This document shows, piece by piece, positions 1-13,423 of a DNA stretch of 64,000 bases. Origin of the DNA: Rotaria socialis (Eukaryota > Rotifera > Eurotatoria > Philodinida > Philodinidae). The stretch is taken from positions 59,503 to 123,502 of the forward strand of contig CAJNYU010001144.1 in the NCBI GenBank assembly GCA_905331475.1, read 5' to 3'. The notes below the pieces were generated by a model. That model had not been told where the DNA came from, made no database searches, and saw only the letters and a list, made by a program, of their open reading frames with translations. Made by a program: the position numbers and the translations under genes. Each line of letters starts with the position of its first letter. Position 1 is the first letter of the stretch.

Positions 1-756
1 AATTTATTTTGTAAAATTCAATGACAAACATTTTCATCTTTCATTAAACTTACATTTTTATCAAATTCACATTGCGTTTTTCAAACGAAAATATAGGGAT
101 TGCAAGTGTTTTACTCTAGATTTTGCGGTGAGCCTGCATAAGGTTTTCTCTTCTGAAATTCCATAGTAATGGAAAAAACTACTGAGCACTATTAATTACA
201 AGTGGACATATAGGGAATTAGAGTTATCTTGGTCAGAATTCATTTTACTCGAAAACATTCATGAATATTTGGAATAATATAATGATTGGCTAGATAAAAA
301 TGTCTCCTCGAAATATCATGATGGTGAATAGGTGTATTAACGTGTCAGAATCATCATAAAAAAGCCTCGAAAAAGTATCACTTTACTTTCGGAAATAATT
401 GATATCAATGCTCATGATATTATCGGAATATTTTGTAGTGTTCAACCCTGTTGTTGATGCAATCGATATTTATTGAAACAGTGAAATGAATCGTTAGAGT
501 ACTTACAACTAATCTTCGAGTGAGAAAACATCGAATACCAGAAAGAGTCATCGCAAACAACTAACAACAAAACTTAATAAAAACTTTTCCCATTTGAATC
601 ATCTCGAAAAACAATTATAGTCTTCGAAAGATATTTCACTGAACTTATTTTGTATTATTGAAATAACTCTAAAAAGACCGATGGAAGTTTCTACACAACA
701 GATCTCAATGGGGCTTTACTAATAAATTTATTCGCCAATCGCTACATATAACTTAC
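1..756 (-). other. Intron sequence of GTF2H4, no gene seen
   Basis: AT-rich sequence after the exon 3 donor. I see no open frame of note, no RNA gene and no clear repeat. It is over ten times longer than the ordinary introns of neighbouring genes. Confidence 0.6.
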
Positions 757-1220
757 CCGCCAAAAATAGCACCAGTTAAATTATTTCTAAATGTAGCATC
801 CAACTGCCAATCTGTACCAATTTCATTCCATATACTTAATTTAACAAGCATTCGACTGATTACTTGATAGGTACTATTGAAAACGTAGTATTTAAAATGT
901 AAAAATAAATCTTCTAAGATTTAATTTACTTTTGATGCGATGGATTAATCCATGACGAGACAACGCCTTGACTGATGGGTTGCGGTTGTCCAGTTGTTTC
1001 TGAATTAGGTAAACAAATAAATCTCATGATAATGGTTCTCGCAAGTACTGGTAAATCACTAAGATTATTACAAATGTATCAGAGTAGAGCAAACTCAAAT
1101 ATTTCATAATACAAACCGAAATATAGCTAAGCAACTAGCCGGATGTCCATAAATATTCTGTATCACATTAGCCGGTAAACTAGCAATATAATCTTGTAAA
1201 TTAGCAAATTGACTAGACAT
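757..1220 (-). CDS. GTF2H4: TFIIH subunit 4 (p52), N-terminal part
   Basis: Three exons (1117-1220, 930-1058, 757-873) join in phase and give 116 residues. They contain the family's N-terminal signatures: YGHPASCLAIFR, followed by a segment like human ELPSLAKNWVMRM, then a Leu/Trp-rich stretch ending in FRNNLTGAIFGG. In animals p52 anchors and stimulates the XPB helicase within TFIIH for transcription initiation and nucleotide excision repair. The ATG at 1220 follows an acceptor-like CTTTTTCAG by 8 bases. The last exon ends in a clean donor (GTAAGT) at 756, but no continuing exon is recognisable down to base 1, so the next intron exceeds 750 bp and the gene runs off the window. Identity is fairly sure; the rest of the protein is unseen. 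Confidence 0.85.
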
Positions 1221-1228
1221 TATTTTAT

Positions 1229-1230
1229 CT
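1229..1230 (-). other. Acceptor-like AG upstream of GTF2H4 start
   Basis: A pyrimidine tract plus CAG lies 8 bases before the ATG. It reads as a trans-splice acceptor, or the 3' end of a 5'-UTR intron. Confidence 0.45.
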
Positions 1231-1394
1231 GAAAAAGTCATTTCATTCATCAGAATACATACTTATGTGGTTCATTTATTTTTAATGAATAATGAATTGT
1301 TTCAGTTCTCCATCGTATGCTTGTTTCTTTTTAATAATCATTTAATACAGACAAGAAAAACAACAAGAACAAAAAAGAAAACAAAAGAAAAAGA

Positions 1395-4138
1395 TTAATT
1401 GATTTGCTCAGGTGACCAAATTTTTAATGTTCGATCATAAGAAACAGTGGCAATCCATCGTCCATCCAGAGATAAATCGGCTGACATGATTTTTTGTTCA
1501 TGTCCCGTCGAAGAATAAAGTGCTGACCATACTGGATGCATCCATAATTTAATTGTATTATCATAAGAAACAGTGACTAAATAATGTCCTTCAGTACCTA
1601 TCAAAAGAAATTTAATTCATTTTTCAGAAAGATTATTGTTTTTTTTAATTTTAAAACATACGTTGAAATTTCACCGTTGAAACTAAACTTTGATGAGCTG
1701 CGATACTGTAAGCATTTTTTATCTGACGTAAATCCCAAATCTTGCATAGATTATCTTCGGAACCTGTCGCAATATGATACCTAATTAGAACAAAAAGAAG
1801 AGGCTCACAAACATGAATAAGAAATTCTATTCGACAAACCCATTCGGTGAAAAATCAATTGATATTATTGGTTTAAGATGACCTTCTAAAAACATAATAC
1901 AACGACCAGTTCGCAAATCCCATACGCGACCATATGCATCCATTCCACTAGAGAAATTCGGCATATTAAATTCAATATTTTAATTATATTGTCTACATAC
2001 GCTGTAGCTGCTAAACTGCCATCACATTGAAATGCTACATCATGAACAGCTTTTGAATGACCTTCTTGATGTAAAATTTCTTCTTGAGTGTCCAGATCCC
2101 ATAAACGCCACGAATGGTCATAGCTAAATGAACAAATAAATAGAAAGATGATTATTCAATTAAATACGCAAATTTTTACCAAGCAGTTGCCAAAAATCTT
2201 CCCGATGGATGAAATTTTACTTTGGATACGCGAAATGGTTCATGACCTAAGCGAAAGTAGGTTTTAGTTGGTATATATTTTCAATAAATTTTCAATTACC
2301 TTCTATTTCAGTAATAGGTTCGTCACTTTCAAGATTCCATAATTTAACACTTCCATCAAATGCACTAGATGCTAAATTAATCACACTGGGATCTTGTGTT
2401 AAGGTTGCCTGCGGATGCCAACTAACACAACAAGCGTTTATTGTATGGCCACGCAATGTTCGAACATGTTTACAATCTGGTACTGTCCAAATTTTACATA
2501 AACCACTCCTAGAATAAGGTATTTCAAGTCAACAATGAAAAAAAGACTAAAAAGAAAACCAATAGTGTCGTAAAGTATAAAACCAATGTATTATTGTTAC
2601 TCAAATATTAAGTATTTACGTTGAATAGTGAATGAAATTCTTCATCGAGTACATTTCCTACTAAAACTTTTGACATACCGTATATTCTTGATGATTCAAA
2701 TAAGCTTTCAAGAGAAGATCGAAGACAAACTGGCAGTGACTAATCGTATCCGAAGTATTTAAAAGATTATTCTTAAATTCACTTTTCACATTTTATTAGG
2801 GATTCTAATCATTGCCTCGTTTACTATTTCAGAAGTTTTTCTCTAATAATCGATCTTCGAAATTATTCTTCTGGTTACATATGATATTTAACTGTAAATG
2901 ATTTGTAGATTTTAGTTTAAGACTAAGCATCGTATAAATAGAGTAGAGCGATCTTCTATTTCAGACTAGAGTAACTTATGCATAAATATATATATATATA
3001 TTGATCATAAATTCTTCATACCAAGATGAAACAGCAACCATTTGATCATTTGGACTAAATTCACAATAGGATAAAGGACGAGCATCTCCGACTTGACTGC
3101 AATGCAATGATGTAGCCTAAAAACAACTCACTAACGATACAAATTAAAATAAAAAAGCTATAATACTTACACGTAAGCGACGATATAAATCTTGAATCTT
3201 AGCTGTTCGATATACTTCAGGTACGGCAACATATTCTTTTAGTTTTTGAATTCGTTCTTTTGCTCTAAACAAAATAATAGATCAAAGATATTAATAAAAA
3301 AGAACTGTTCATAATCAATTTTTATGTTACTTCTCCTATTCTTAAAATTAAAATTTCGTCTATCTTACCTCGGTAGAGAATATTGAGCAATCCAATATCG
3401 TGCTATTTGTAATTCTTCGGGACCTTCATGGTACCAAGTAACTTCCTTTAGACAACAAATGAAATAAATAATAAGAATAAAAAAATTATTATTAATTTTT
3501 CCGTACTTCTTTTTTATCTTCGCTTCTCTTCTCATGTTCTTCTTTTTTCCGTAATTTTTGTGCGATCTCATCATCGGACAAACGTGATATTAAATTACGA
3601 AGACGTTCACGTCGTTCCGCTGGACCTTCACCAAATAAGCCTAAAGAAAGAAAGAAAGAAAAAAGAAACATTCAAAGATACGACTTATGCAAAATTGTGA
3701 TATTATTTCTTACAAATCGGTTCTCCTAATTGACGTAGATTTGCTTTTACTTCAACATCGTCAGTTGAAACATGAATTTGTCGAGCCTAAACAAAGAATC
3801 AAAATTCTATTTTTTTTCTATAGATATTGATTTTTCTTTTCTTACTCTTCGACGTCGTTCAAATTCTGCAAGAAGTGCTTGTTGATCTTCGGCGAGTGGT
3901 TGGTCTTCTAATCTGACTGTTTCAGCTAAATAAGAATAAATTCAGTAAATTTCCTATTCGAAAAATGTAAATACATACTTTCTCGACGTGTGGGAATATT
4001 TGCACTTGTGCTGGCTTGTTGATGTTCGTAAGTTTGTCTAGATGTTGCTTGACTTAAAAGTTCACTATGTACACGTTCAGCATTGTCAAGAGTAGTTGTA
4101 CGCCTATTAGGCATCGAAAAAGTCTCATCTTGAATCAT
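1395..4138 (-). CDS. PRPF4: U4/U6 small nuclear ribonucleoprotein Prp4, WD40 protein
   Basis: Thirteen exons (3979-4138, 3846-3925, 3714-3786, 3507-3640, 3369-3445, 3171-3264, 3022-3116, 2300-2508, 2180-2246, 2001-2123, 1840-1947, 1662-1780, 1395-1597) join in phase to 513 residues; human PRPF4 has 522. The N-terminal PRP4 domain shows [20 protein letters not shown], then [18 protein letters not shown]. Seven WD40 blades follow, including [19 protein letters not shown]. The protein scaffolds the U4/U6 snRNP of the tri-snRNP together with PRPF3 and PPIH. The ATG at 4138 abuts an acceptor (TTTCAATTTCAG), so either the leader is trans-spliced there or a further 5' exon exists; the protein's length favours the former. 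One intron (2509-3021, about 510 bp) stands out from the roughly 50-70 bp ones. The N-terminus is about 60 residues less conserved than the rest. Confidence 0.95.
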
Positions 4139-4140
4139 CT
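4139..4140 (-). other. Acceptor AG directly abutting the PRPF4 ATG
   Basis: A pyrimidine-rich tract ending in CAG is followed at once by ATG. This suits a spliced-leader addition site, giving a capped mRNA with no gene-encoded 5' UTR. Confidence 0.5.
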
Positions 4141-4426
4141 GAAATTGAAAAACAAAAACAAAATGTTTTACTCTTTTTAAAATCAAAATAAAATCATGCC
4201 AAGTTAATGAATTGACAAAGTACGATTATTATTGTCTATACTTTAGTAATCTAAATTATGCATCATTGTAGATAAAACGGATATAATATTCACTATAAAT
4301 ATTTGTGAATCCTTGGTAGAATTTCCAAAATATACTATAATAGATTATTTGTTTTTTAATCTAAAAAAAATGTGTATCTTAAGTTCTTTTTATCTAACAA
4401 CAAAAAAGTTTTTATTTTTATTTTTT

Positions 4427-7400
4427 TTAACAAGCATTTTTAATTCGACTGAAACATTCCATGAGTTGTACATGTACATGATTATGAAGTTTTATTGGCA
4501 ATAAACCAATATAACGAAAAAGAACATCAGCTTGTCGTTTTAATTCATCTAATAGACCTTGTTTATTTGTACTAAGTATATTTGATGATCGTTGATCAAA
4601 TGAACTCGTTGCAGCAAGTGATAAATGTTGATTTGATAGATTTAATGCTGATTTATATTCTACACTTGCTAATATTGCCATCAATGTCAACGTCATAAGT
4701 ATTATGTCAGGATAACAATCCATGATTTCTGATGAATAATAATTAATTAATTCAAGACATTGATCAATTTGTGTATGCGCAAATGGTAATAATGATAGTT
4801 TTTGTATAATTTCATATGCACGTTCAAATTGTTGAGATTTAAAAAATTCTATGTAGATATAAATATCAAGCAGAGTAAATAAAGTATTTGCCAAACGATC
4901 ACAATCGTTTTGTGTTGATGCAAGACGAGAAGCAAATGAACGTGCACCTGTTAAAATATTTTGTGCACCGAGTGTATTTGAAGATATTAATGTACGAATA
5001 GTCTCTGATAAAAGACGATTGTATATTGAACAAGCTTGACGTAGTTTCTAAAGAAAAATCAATGAAATATGATATTTTGCTTTGAACTACATTCGTTTTA
5101 CTAACGATGTACAACTAAATCGACTACTTCCGATCTTCTCATTTGGCTAAACTGCGTTCTTAAATGCTTTGTAAAGGTATTATAACTATTTCGAATAAGA
5201 AAGCATTTCTAATCGATAGAGAACATAAAATTGAATTGATTTTTATTTCAATCGAACATCAATTCCAATTAAAAGTAATTCTATTAGTTAAACCATTGTA
5301 GGAGTAGCATTTTTTATTTAGGTTTCTAGAAACACATGAAAAGTACTATGATGAGATCTTTCCATAAAAAACATGGAGCCAGTTCTTTAGATATTAAAAA
5401 CTATATTTTTCTAACGAGAATTGTACTCAGATAGATTTTGAAAGCAATGCTGCGGTAATATTCGAGATCCAAAGGTATTATCTTAAATAAATCAGTAGAA
5501 ATAATAGATAATAGGAACAAGTGGTATCACAAATTTCAATTTCTATTGTAAATTTCAATGATATTTATTAGTATATGATTATCTATATGTTACAGGAAAA
5601 GTAGCGAGTATTCGTTTTTCATAGATATCCGTGAATATCCATCATGCCAAAAAAAAAGAAGGAAACTCAAATAGAATATCTATTTCCTAATCATCATTTT
5701 AAAATTTACCTTAGCACGATCGTAAAGCACAGCTGCTAGTTCTAAATGGCCATGTTTTTCAAGATAAAGTCCAACATTAGCTGTAACAACATTCGTATCA
5801 ATATCAAGATGGTCGAGGATACGAGCCTAAAGTAAAAGAACATTTTTCTTTTTAAGATATTTCAAATAAACAGTCAATTTACTTCAGTAAAAGCTCCTTG
5901 TCTATTAGTACCAAATAATCTTTCAAGTAAATTGTCAGTATCGTTTTCATTCAATTTAACTAATAAAACTGCCAATGATTCAATAAAACAATTTTCCCCG
6001 TCTTTTTGTCGTATTTGTTTAAGTAAATAAAAATAATTAACTATTTGCCATAATTCACTATCATAACGACACTTTTCTGTGTAATTTGTTAATAAACGTT
6101 GATAATTGATTGATTTTAATGGATCTACAGTTATTAATGTTGCTGTTACTATATGATGGAGGGAAAAGCAAAGATAATAAAATAAATTGTTTTTTTTCTT
6201 CTATTGAATACAAAACTTACGCATAGGACTATCTGATTTCGAAGCTGTAGAAAGTAATCGACATTCGTGTAAATATATTCCTATATGAACAGCATGACAA
6301 CGAAATTGTTCTATTTGATTTAATAAATCAATAGCGGTTTCAAATTGGCCAGTTAATAATAAACACATAGCATATTGAACTGGTTTCTCATTAAATGAAC
6401 TTCGATTCTCATCTATTTGAAAAATTTCTTAATAAACAATTTTCAAAATACTAATTTATTCTTACTTCCTTCATTGTATACAAGTTTTTGTAATTTATTG
6501 AGTGTCATTAAATCTTGATTTGGAAGTACAATTTGAGATAATCGAAGCCATAGAAGATCATCAATGGAACTGATTATTAATTCATGCATATTATTCACAT
6601 CATATGCAGAAAGTATGGATAATACTATACTAAAATGTAAAAGAGAATATATTATATATTGATTGAAATCGAGTTTTAAATATTTTCATGTATAGATGAA
6701 ACATATAAAATCACTATTGGTATTTGTATTGTAGGAAACAAAAGTTTTCTTTAAGTATAGCACTCAAAAAATCAAGTCTGTTAAGGAACATACTACAGCT
6801 CAATATTTTTCTACTTAAATCTAAGGCCAATCAAAGTGTACAATAATCTCTATACTGACACTCATGATCAATTTTCTTGCTTTTTATAGTTTAATTATTC
6901 TTCTAAATCAACAGCGCGATATTGTAAAAATAATTTTAATCAATCTTACATCCGACACCTATTTCGTTACACTACGACCTATACTGAAAAGTTCTCTCAC
7001 TAGGAACGAATAAATCTTACAATCAGATATGTACGAAACTAAATTTTGTTTTTCATTTCAATGCGGTTAACTGTCTTGCCTAGTAGTCGCGATTAATCTA
7101 GTTTTCTGTTGTTTTGATATTTTGCATCTCATTTCATAAAAGGATCGCGAACAAATACGACCAGTGTATGCAATTCTAAAACTGAAATAAAATTTTACCT
7201 TTTAAATGGATTTGTCAAATGCTCTCGATCGTAGACATCTTGAATTTTCAAACGTATTGTCGGATCGATAGATTGATTATTATTTTTTAGATAATTATTT
7301 AACCATTCAACTACACTTGTTAAACTTGAAAACAAATGAAAAAAAAAGAAGTCTATTTAGATTCTATAATTACACTTCACTTACTGGCATCGCTTGGCAG

Positions 7401-10359
7401 CATTTAACGCTGATTGTAAATCACCTGCACGTAAACAATAGAAAAGAATTGACCAAATAGGTAAATCATCAATATTGCCATCCTATTAAAAAAGAAATAT
7501 TTAAAATATTAAGCATATGATGATAAGCCTACGTCATCAATAATATGAACAATATTTGGATGTTTTTGTCGAATATAACGTATAATTAATTTATATATTG
7601 CACCTGGCTTATGAATATCTTCATCTGGCACAAGATTGATAAAAAGTTTTGATAACTGAATACGAAATCTACGAGAATAAACAGTCATTTAAATAAAATA
7701 TCAAAACAACAAAACTGAACATACGAATATTCTAAATAATTTCGAGCAGATAATACAATAGCTTGTTGAGATGGCAATGATGTTCGATTAATTAAATAGT
7801 CCGATGGAAGTTGACTCATACAACGAACAGTAGTCCATAAGTCAACAGCTGCCTAAAATAGATATTTCTATCGATATATATATATACATATGTATATATA
7901 TCTTTTGAAGTTTACCTGTGGCTGATTAGACGATTCAACAACAATTGTAAATTCATCGATTAGATTTTGACGTGGAATTTTGCCAACATTATAAAGTGCA
8001 ATCTAGATTGAAATTATGTTGCAATGAGAATCAATAAAATTATCTAGTCGGTAACAAAAATGATTGAGACGAAGGAAAATATTGAATCAGTGACTTAAAG
8101 ATCAAGAGAGCTAGGATGAATTTTTTGCACCAAAAATACTAGTCTCTTAGAGAAATAATAAAAATTGATGAGAAAAATATCAAATTCTAGAGGAAAAATC
8201 GTCCTGAACAATAAATTTATCTAACAGCTCGTGCGATCAATGGCATGCTTTCTATCTGCAATGAATGAATACTAGAAACGCTTACGCAGACGATAGAAAA
8301 GGATGGAGGTGGCAAAATGTGTCTAAAACATAGATCCAGTGGAATCTTTTATCTTGATCGGTTATTTGAATTAATAGCTCTAGGAGTCAGCATGGAAATA
8401 GAAATGCACGATCACTTATTTTTTTAGTATAGTTTATAACGAATGAGTTAATACTCATACAGGCGATCTCAATCACTAGTTCTTGCGATCTTCTTATTTG
8501 TGGACTGAGCTAAGGTTGAATAATTTTACGAACAGTTAGTGTTTTCATAGAATGAAAAGTGTGATGTAATTAAAAATTAGAGAGTAAGTAACAAAGTTCT
8601 TTTACTAAGGATGCACTAAGACAATGAGAATAATTCATGTCATCACATTCATTTTTTTTAAATTAAAAGTAGATGAGCTAGATATACGTGTACTGTGCAA
8701 ATCATTACTGGTAGATTATAAATAAAAACGAAAGAAAATTCATTTTCAATGTAGGTGGCATTGTTCAGCTTGAAATAACCATTTTAGTATCGATCGATTT
8801 TTCGTTCACTAATGTCATAAGTGTGCATGAGAGTAAGTCTGAAAAGAGATTAGTTCTTAGAAGTCTTTCGGGTAGCCATGCAAAGTATTACTGGAGATTT
8901 TCGATACAATAAAATAGTTAGATTTGCAAACTTTCAGAATTTCATAAAGTATTCATATCCAATTCTTATAACAATATGAAAGGTGAGTCAACTTGGAATT
9001 TTCTATAATATTACTGAATTCTTGTGTAAATACTGAAATAACTGGGTAATTATCAGATAGTTAATATCGTTAAATAATAAAACATCCATAAAATAAAACC
9101 AAACTACATAACTACTGCGAAAAGAAGTTTTTGAAAATATTGATGCATAACTAATGTCGGTCTATATTCTCCTATAATTTCTCGAAATCTATCTTAAGTG
9201 AATGAATATTTTTTTTCTTGATGGAAACATTCATTTTCATACAGAGACGATCTATGTATATAAAACAACTTGTCGACTGAAATTCGATCAACAATGGGCC
9301 TGAAATATTTTGTCTCAATAAATTTGTTACGAGAATTACTTATAATTGTTTCATTGTGTAGGGTTCTTACTGTGAAAAGTCTGTAGACGTTGTTCAGCAG
9401 TATTTTAAAGTGAAAAACTATATTTCGATTTCTTTTCTGGGTATCTGAACACTACTATTTGTATGAGTAAAGTTTGATTAGTGAATGTCTCTGACACTGC
9501 GTTGTTCACACTTATCTATTTTGGTAATCATTTTTTTCCTCCAATTAAAATCTGATATTTTAACTTACCACTTTTGCATACGCAGCTTCAATATTGGATA
9601 AACCTCTTGATAATGTTCTGGGTGTTTCAAAACGTTTAATCTAATCAATAGCATACATGTGAAAGCTAAAAGGATTTGATTTGTTAAATTCTTACCTGCA
9701 TTGCGTTTGCTTCGTCGAGATAAGTTTGATCATGTTTTGATACAGTTGATAGAATTTTTTGTCGTTGTTTTTGCCAATTACTATCTAATACATAATTACT
9801 ATGACGAGTGATTTCATCGTATGTCTAAAGAGTAAAATATTTAAAAAAATCCTTTTTTTTTCATATTTACTTTATCTTCAATCATTCTTAACATTGATAG
9901 AAGTGTTTTTTCTCGTTCATGTTTAAGATAATCATTAAGATTATTCTGCAATTTTCCATCGATATGTTGTTCGATCGTATCGTCTTTGAAATCTCTAGGT
10001 TTAACTACTGCTGTTGTTTGTAATGTTTTATCAATTTGTTCAAACTGATCTTGTATACGTTGTACATTGATACCAGTTGAAGAATTTAAAAAGGCTAATG
10101 TACTTAATTGATCAACACTAGTTATTAATTCACGTTTAGTTTTTAATGATGAACGTTGTCCTTCATCGACAAGCTGAGTTAAATTTCGATGTAGTGAAAA
10201 ATTGTTTGCTGTTGGTGTTGCTGATAAAGTAGGAGTTTGTGATGAATTTGTAACTGTAGTTTGATTTAATGGTGTTTGATATGTTGTATTATTAGCTACA
10301 TTGGATGGTGCTGGTGAACGTCCGATTCCTAAAAGCCAAGTAAATGGACTTGACATCAT
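4427..10359 (-). CDS. NUP93: Nucleoporin Nup93
   Basis: Thirteen exons (9871-10359, 9696-9824, 9569-9640, 7916-8002, 7725-7852, 7533-7668, 7385-7482, 7199-7324, 6466-6629, 6221-6412, 5883-6148, 5710-5826, 4427-5047) join in phase to 874 residues; human NUP93 has 819. Recognition rests on blocks such as FRCHAVHIGIYLHE (human RCHAVHVALVLFE), LLTGQFETAID (human FLTAQFEAAVA), and the C-terminal region with FERAYEIIQKLSLLP. Nup93 is the linker nucleoporin of the inner ring, binding Nup205/188 and Nup62; the N-terminal 170 residues are Thr/Asn/Gln-rich and poorly conserved. Four introns are long: 8003-9568 (1.57 kb), 6630-7198, 5048-5709, and to a lesser degree others, against an ordinary size near 55 bp. 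The start faces the next plus-strand gene across 293 bp, so they may share a promoter. Confidence 0.93.
8003..9568 (-). other. Long (1.57 kb) intron in NUP93, nothing coding seen
   Basis: Bounded by a good donor (9568) and acceptor (8003-8004). AT-rich, with no long open frame, no tRNA-like fold and no repeat I can recognise. Confidence 0.7.
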
Positions 10360-10652
10360 ATGGGATAGTTACAATTTAAATCTGTTTCGTTTTTACTATG
10401 AAAAAGTTAGGAAATGACAAAGAATTGAAAATATCCAATCGCCGTTGACATTGCTTCCTCTCCTGTAAATTAAAAATCCATTGTATATTACATGGAACGG
10501 CTGAGTATTAAATATATGCGAGAGAAGAGAAGAAAAAAAAGAATGTGATTGTGCAACATTTATTTGACGTTTTTAAAATGTTAATATTGTATGAGGATTA
10601 AGGTGCTGCGTCTTTTTCCCTAAATCGAGGCATTTTATTGTAGAGTTTGAAA
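10360..10652. promoter_or_regulatory. Head-to-head intergenic region NUP93 / CCPG1-like gene
   Basis: 293 bp between divergent starts. Acceptor-like sites lie on both sides (minus-strand AG at 10396-10397 after CTTTTTCAT; plus-strand AG at 10642-10643 after CATTTTATTGT). No TATA element is convincing. A shared promoter is inferred from position only. Confidence 0.4.
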
Positions 10653-13423
10653 ATGTATGCTTCAAATGAAGATGAAGATTGGACTTATCTACATGAAACA
10701 TCACCAAAGAATTCAGTAGGCTATTTATTGTGTTTATAAAAAAAAATATCCTTCATATATATTTTAAAAGATTCTTCACAAGACTGTGAATATTGTTGAT
10801 AGTGAACAGTCCAGTTCATCATCGCTATCAAGTTATAGCAGTCGAAGTAGTAGTTCATCGAAATTAGATCCAAGTGTTTCATTATCTTCGATTTCTTCAA
10901 CTGAGTAAGTAACACGTACTGGCCAAGGACTATTGAAAGTTATCAAGAAGAATTAAAATTAAAGCTGATTAAAAAGTCTACAGTTGTAAGAGGATGATCG
11001 ATAGTATTTTCATTTCTTCAGATATTCATACTTAAAGACATTATAAATACAAAGCTTTTTGGTTTAAGTGAAAATCAAATTAATCTGCTGTGCACGCCTG
11101 TTCATCATAGCGCAGTCAATATTGCACATGTCTGCCAATTTAGCACACTAATTGCGATATTCTTCTTTCAGTTTGAACAATAATACTCCAAAGTTTCTTG
11201 TAATAGAGTTTTTTTCCTGATGACAGACAGATTCACTAGATTAGTACCTTTTCTATAACTATAACTAGCTGTAACTCTGTACAGAAAACTGTTCTTATGC
11301 TCAGTTGCATAATCTTCTCATCTATACCAAATAAACATGAGAGCAGTTGTATAACGTCACATGTAAACCGCATAGCTATTCTATGACTAATGTTATTGAG
11401 GTTTGAAAGCATTACTTTGTTGATACATTTCGAATAACGTAACTATTCAGTCATGAAGACTGTCTAGCTTGTATTAAATGAAATGTTCCTTAACTATCCT
11501 TTTCAATCACGAGCAGTTTCATTTCACTAAAAGATTAAATCTTCGATTGACGAAATAGCAAAAAGAGTCAATTTCTTATGTTTAGACTTGAGCATACACA
11601 AAAGACCGACATAATAATACGAAATGATAATCCATTCTCATATATGTACAATTTAAATAATTATCATGATCTAGAAGAAGAAATGGATTTATTGGAAACA
11701 ACAAATAATGAACATTCATTATTGTTGTGTCATAATGATAATAACACACAGCCTGTGAACATTAATAGTCGCTTATCAGCAGACGAAAAAAAACAAATTC
11801 GATCATCTCAAGCAAATATTTTACATGATAATGATAATTCAAAATTTAAAAACAACATTAATAAATCTCAAGAAATGAACAAAAATCATGTATTCAATTC
11901 TGAATTTAAGTCAAAGTATTTGAACAAAAAAAAAGAAACAATAGAACATTAAATTTATTTCGATTTTTCTAGTACAACAGAATCACTGCAAAATCGTAGT
12001 TCGTTGAGTGATGGATCACGTTCATCAGCAAGTAATATTCGGTAGGTTTGCTTTTTTTTTATTATACATTCAATGGTAAAACAAAAAAAAACACATTTAA
12101 CTTATAATTCTTTCTTAAAGCTGTCCCTCATGCTTCAATATTGAACAAACAGCTAAGTGTCAAATAGTTTCATCGATTCCAATGTCTGAACAGAATAAAT
12201 TACACAATAGAATCGAAGGGCGTCAACATAACAATAACATATCGATTTCATCTATATATATAATTGTATTTTTCACTCTGCCAATTATGCTTGGACATTT
12301 TATTACGCGATGGGGTAGAATTACACGTTATTTTATTTTGATTAATAGTTTTTTTTTCTTTGTTAATAGACCAATCAACAATAACTAAAATTGTCGATGA
12401 ACTTACTAAAACAAATCAACGTTTAAATAGCATAAAATATATCCCTTTGGAAAATATTCAAGAGAAATTAACGAAACAAGTAAAATCATTGAAAATATTA
12501 TTCATCTAATTATTTTATTATAGTTCGAAGAAAAACTTCAAAATATAATTTATGAACAGTCAGCATGGCATGATCATGAAAAATATACTTTAAGTTTGCA
12601 AATACAAGAGCTTCGACAAATACTAAAGATAACACAACAAAATCTAACAAATACGATTCATCAAGTAGAGAAAATAATTTCATTTATGAATATACATTTT
12701 TTTTTTACTTCACTCTATTTGGTTTTATAGTTAACTCAAGAGAATGAACAGTTACAAGAACAAATCCAATCATTAGAACATCGTTTAGGAAGAAATCAAG
12801 AACAGAAGTCAAAATTTACAAAAACATGTATACAAGGTGCTAATGTAAGTTGAATAAAATATGTCTGCTTGTTTTATAACCTAATATGTCGTTCTCTTTT
12901 CATTCAGTGTACAAAACCAACATTAAAGAAATCAGTTACAACTGCATCGGAAGAAACTGCTTCGATTGCTGCAGATATTTCTGTCAATCTATTTGGCTTT
13001 TTTAAATCTTTAAGCGCATCACTTAAGAATATAGTTGATCATCGTCATGAATATATTGAAAAAAGTAAAAAAAAATCAATTGCTTTTGCTGCCTCATCAT
13101 CGTTTAAAACCATTCGAACATCATTCCGTCGTGGTTTTGAGAACCTTTCTTCATCGTTTTATAAAGCTCAATTAACTTACACTACATGGCTTGAATCTCG
13201 CGCAAAACAACGAGATCAAAACCGAATAGTAGTTAGCCAAAAAGAAAAACAACGGCAAATCTATAAAAAATCTCGATCACGTTCACCATTTCAATACGGC
13301 TTTAATCGAGACCCTAGATGGCGTCAAGTCACAAATAAAGAGCATAGTTGTCATTCGAAATCTAATTTCCTAATGGATAAAATATGTTCGATGAAACATT
13401 TGCTTGTGAAATTTTTTCGATGA
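10653..13423 (+). CDS. CCPG1-like single-pass coiled-coil protein, candidate ER-phagy receptor
   Basis: Nine exons (10653-10715, 10771-10904, 11586-11915, 11973-12041, 12121-12314, 12370-12479, 12524-12664, 12731-12844, 12908-13423) join in phase to 556 residues. Seen: an acidic N-terminus with EDEDWTYL (Trp10-Thr-Tyr-Leu13), a textbook LC3-interacting pattern; a Ser-rich cytosolic-type region; one hydrophobic segment near residues 241-262 containing PIMLGHF; a coiled coil rich in Gln/Glu/Leu; and a basic Ser/Arg C-terminal tail. Vertebrate CCPG1 has the same order: N-terminal acidic LIR beginning WTVI, then a single membrane span with GFGHF, then a coiled coil. This suggests an ER-phagy receptor, but overall identity is low and other coiled-coil membrane proteins remain possible. 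Intron 2 (10905-11585) is long. The intron 11916-11972 was placed because it restores phase past an in-frame stop. The acceptor of exon 2 could be 12 bases further downstream. Confidence 0.55.

Noticed and set aside
3365..3574. 69-codon minus-strand frame as a separate gene
   Set aside because: It is two PRPF4 exons read through their intron.
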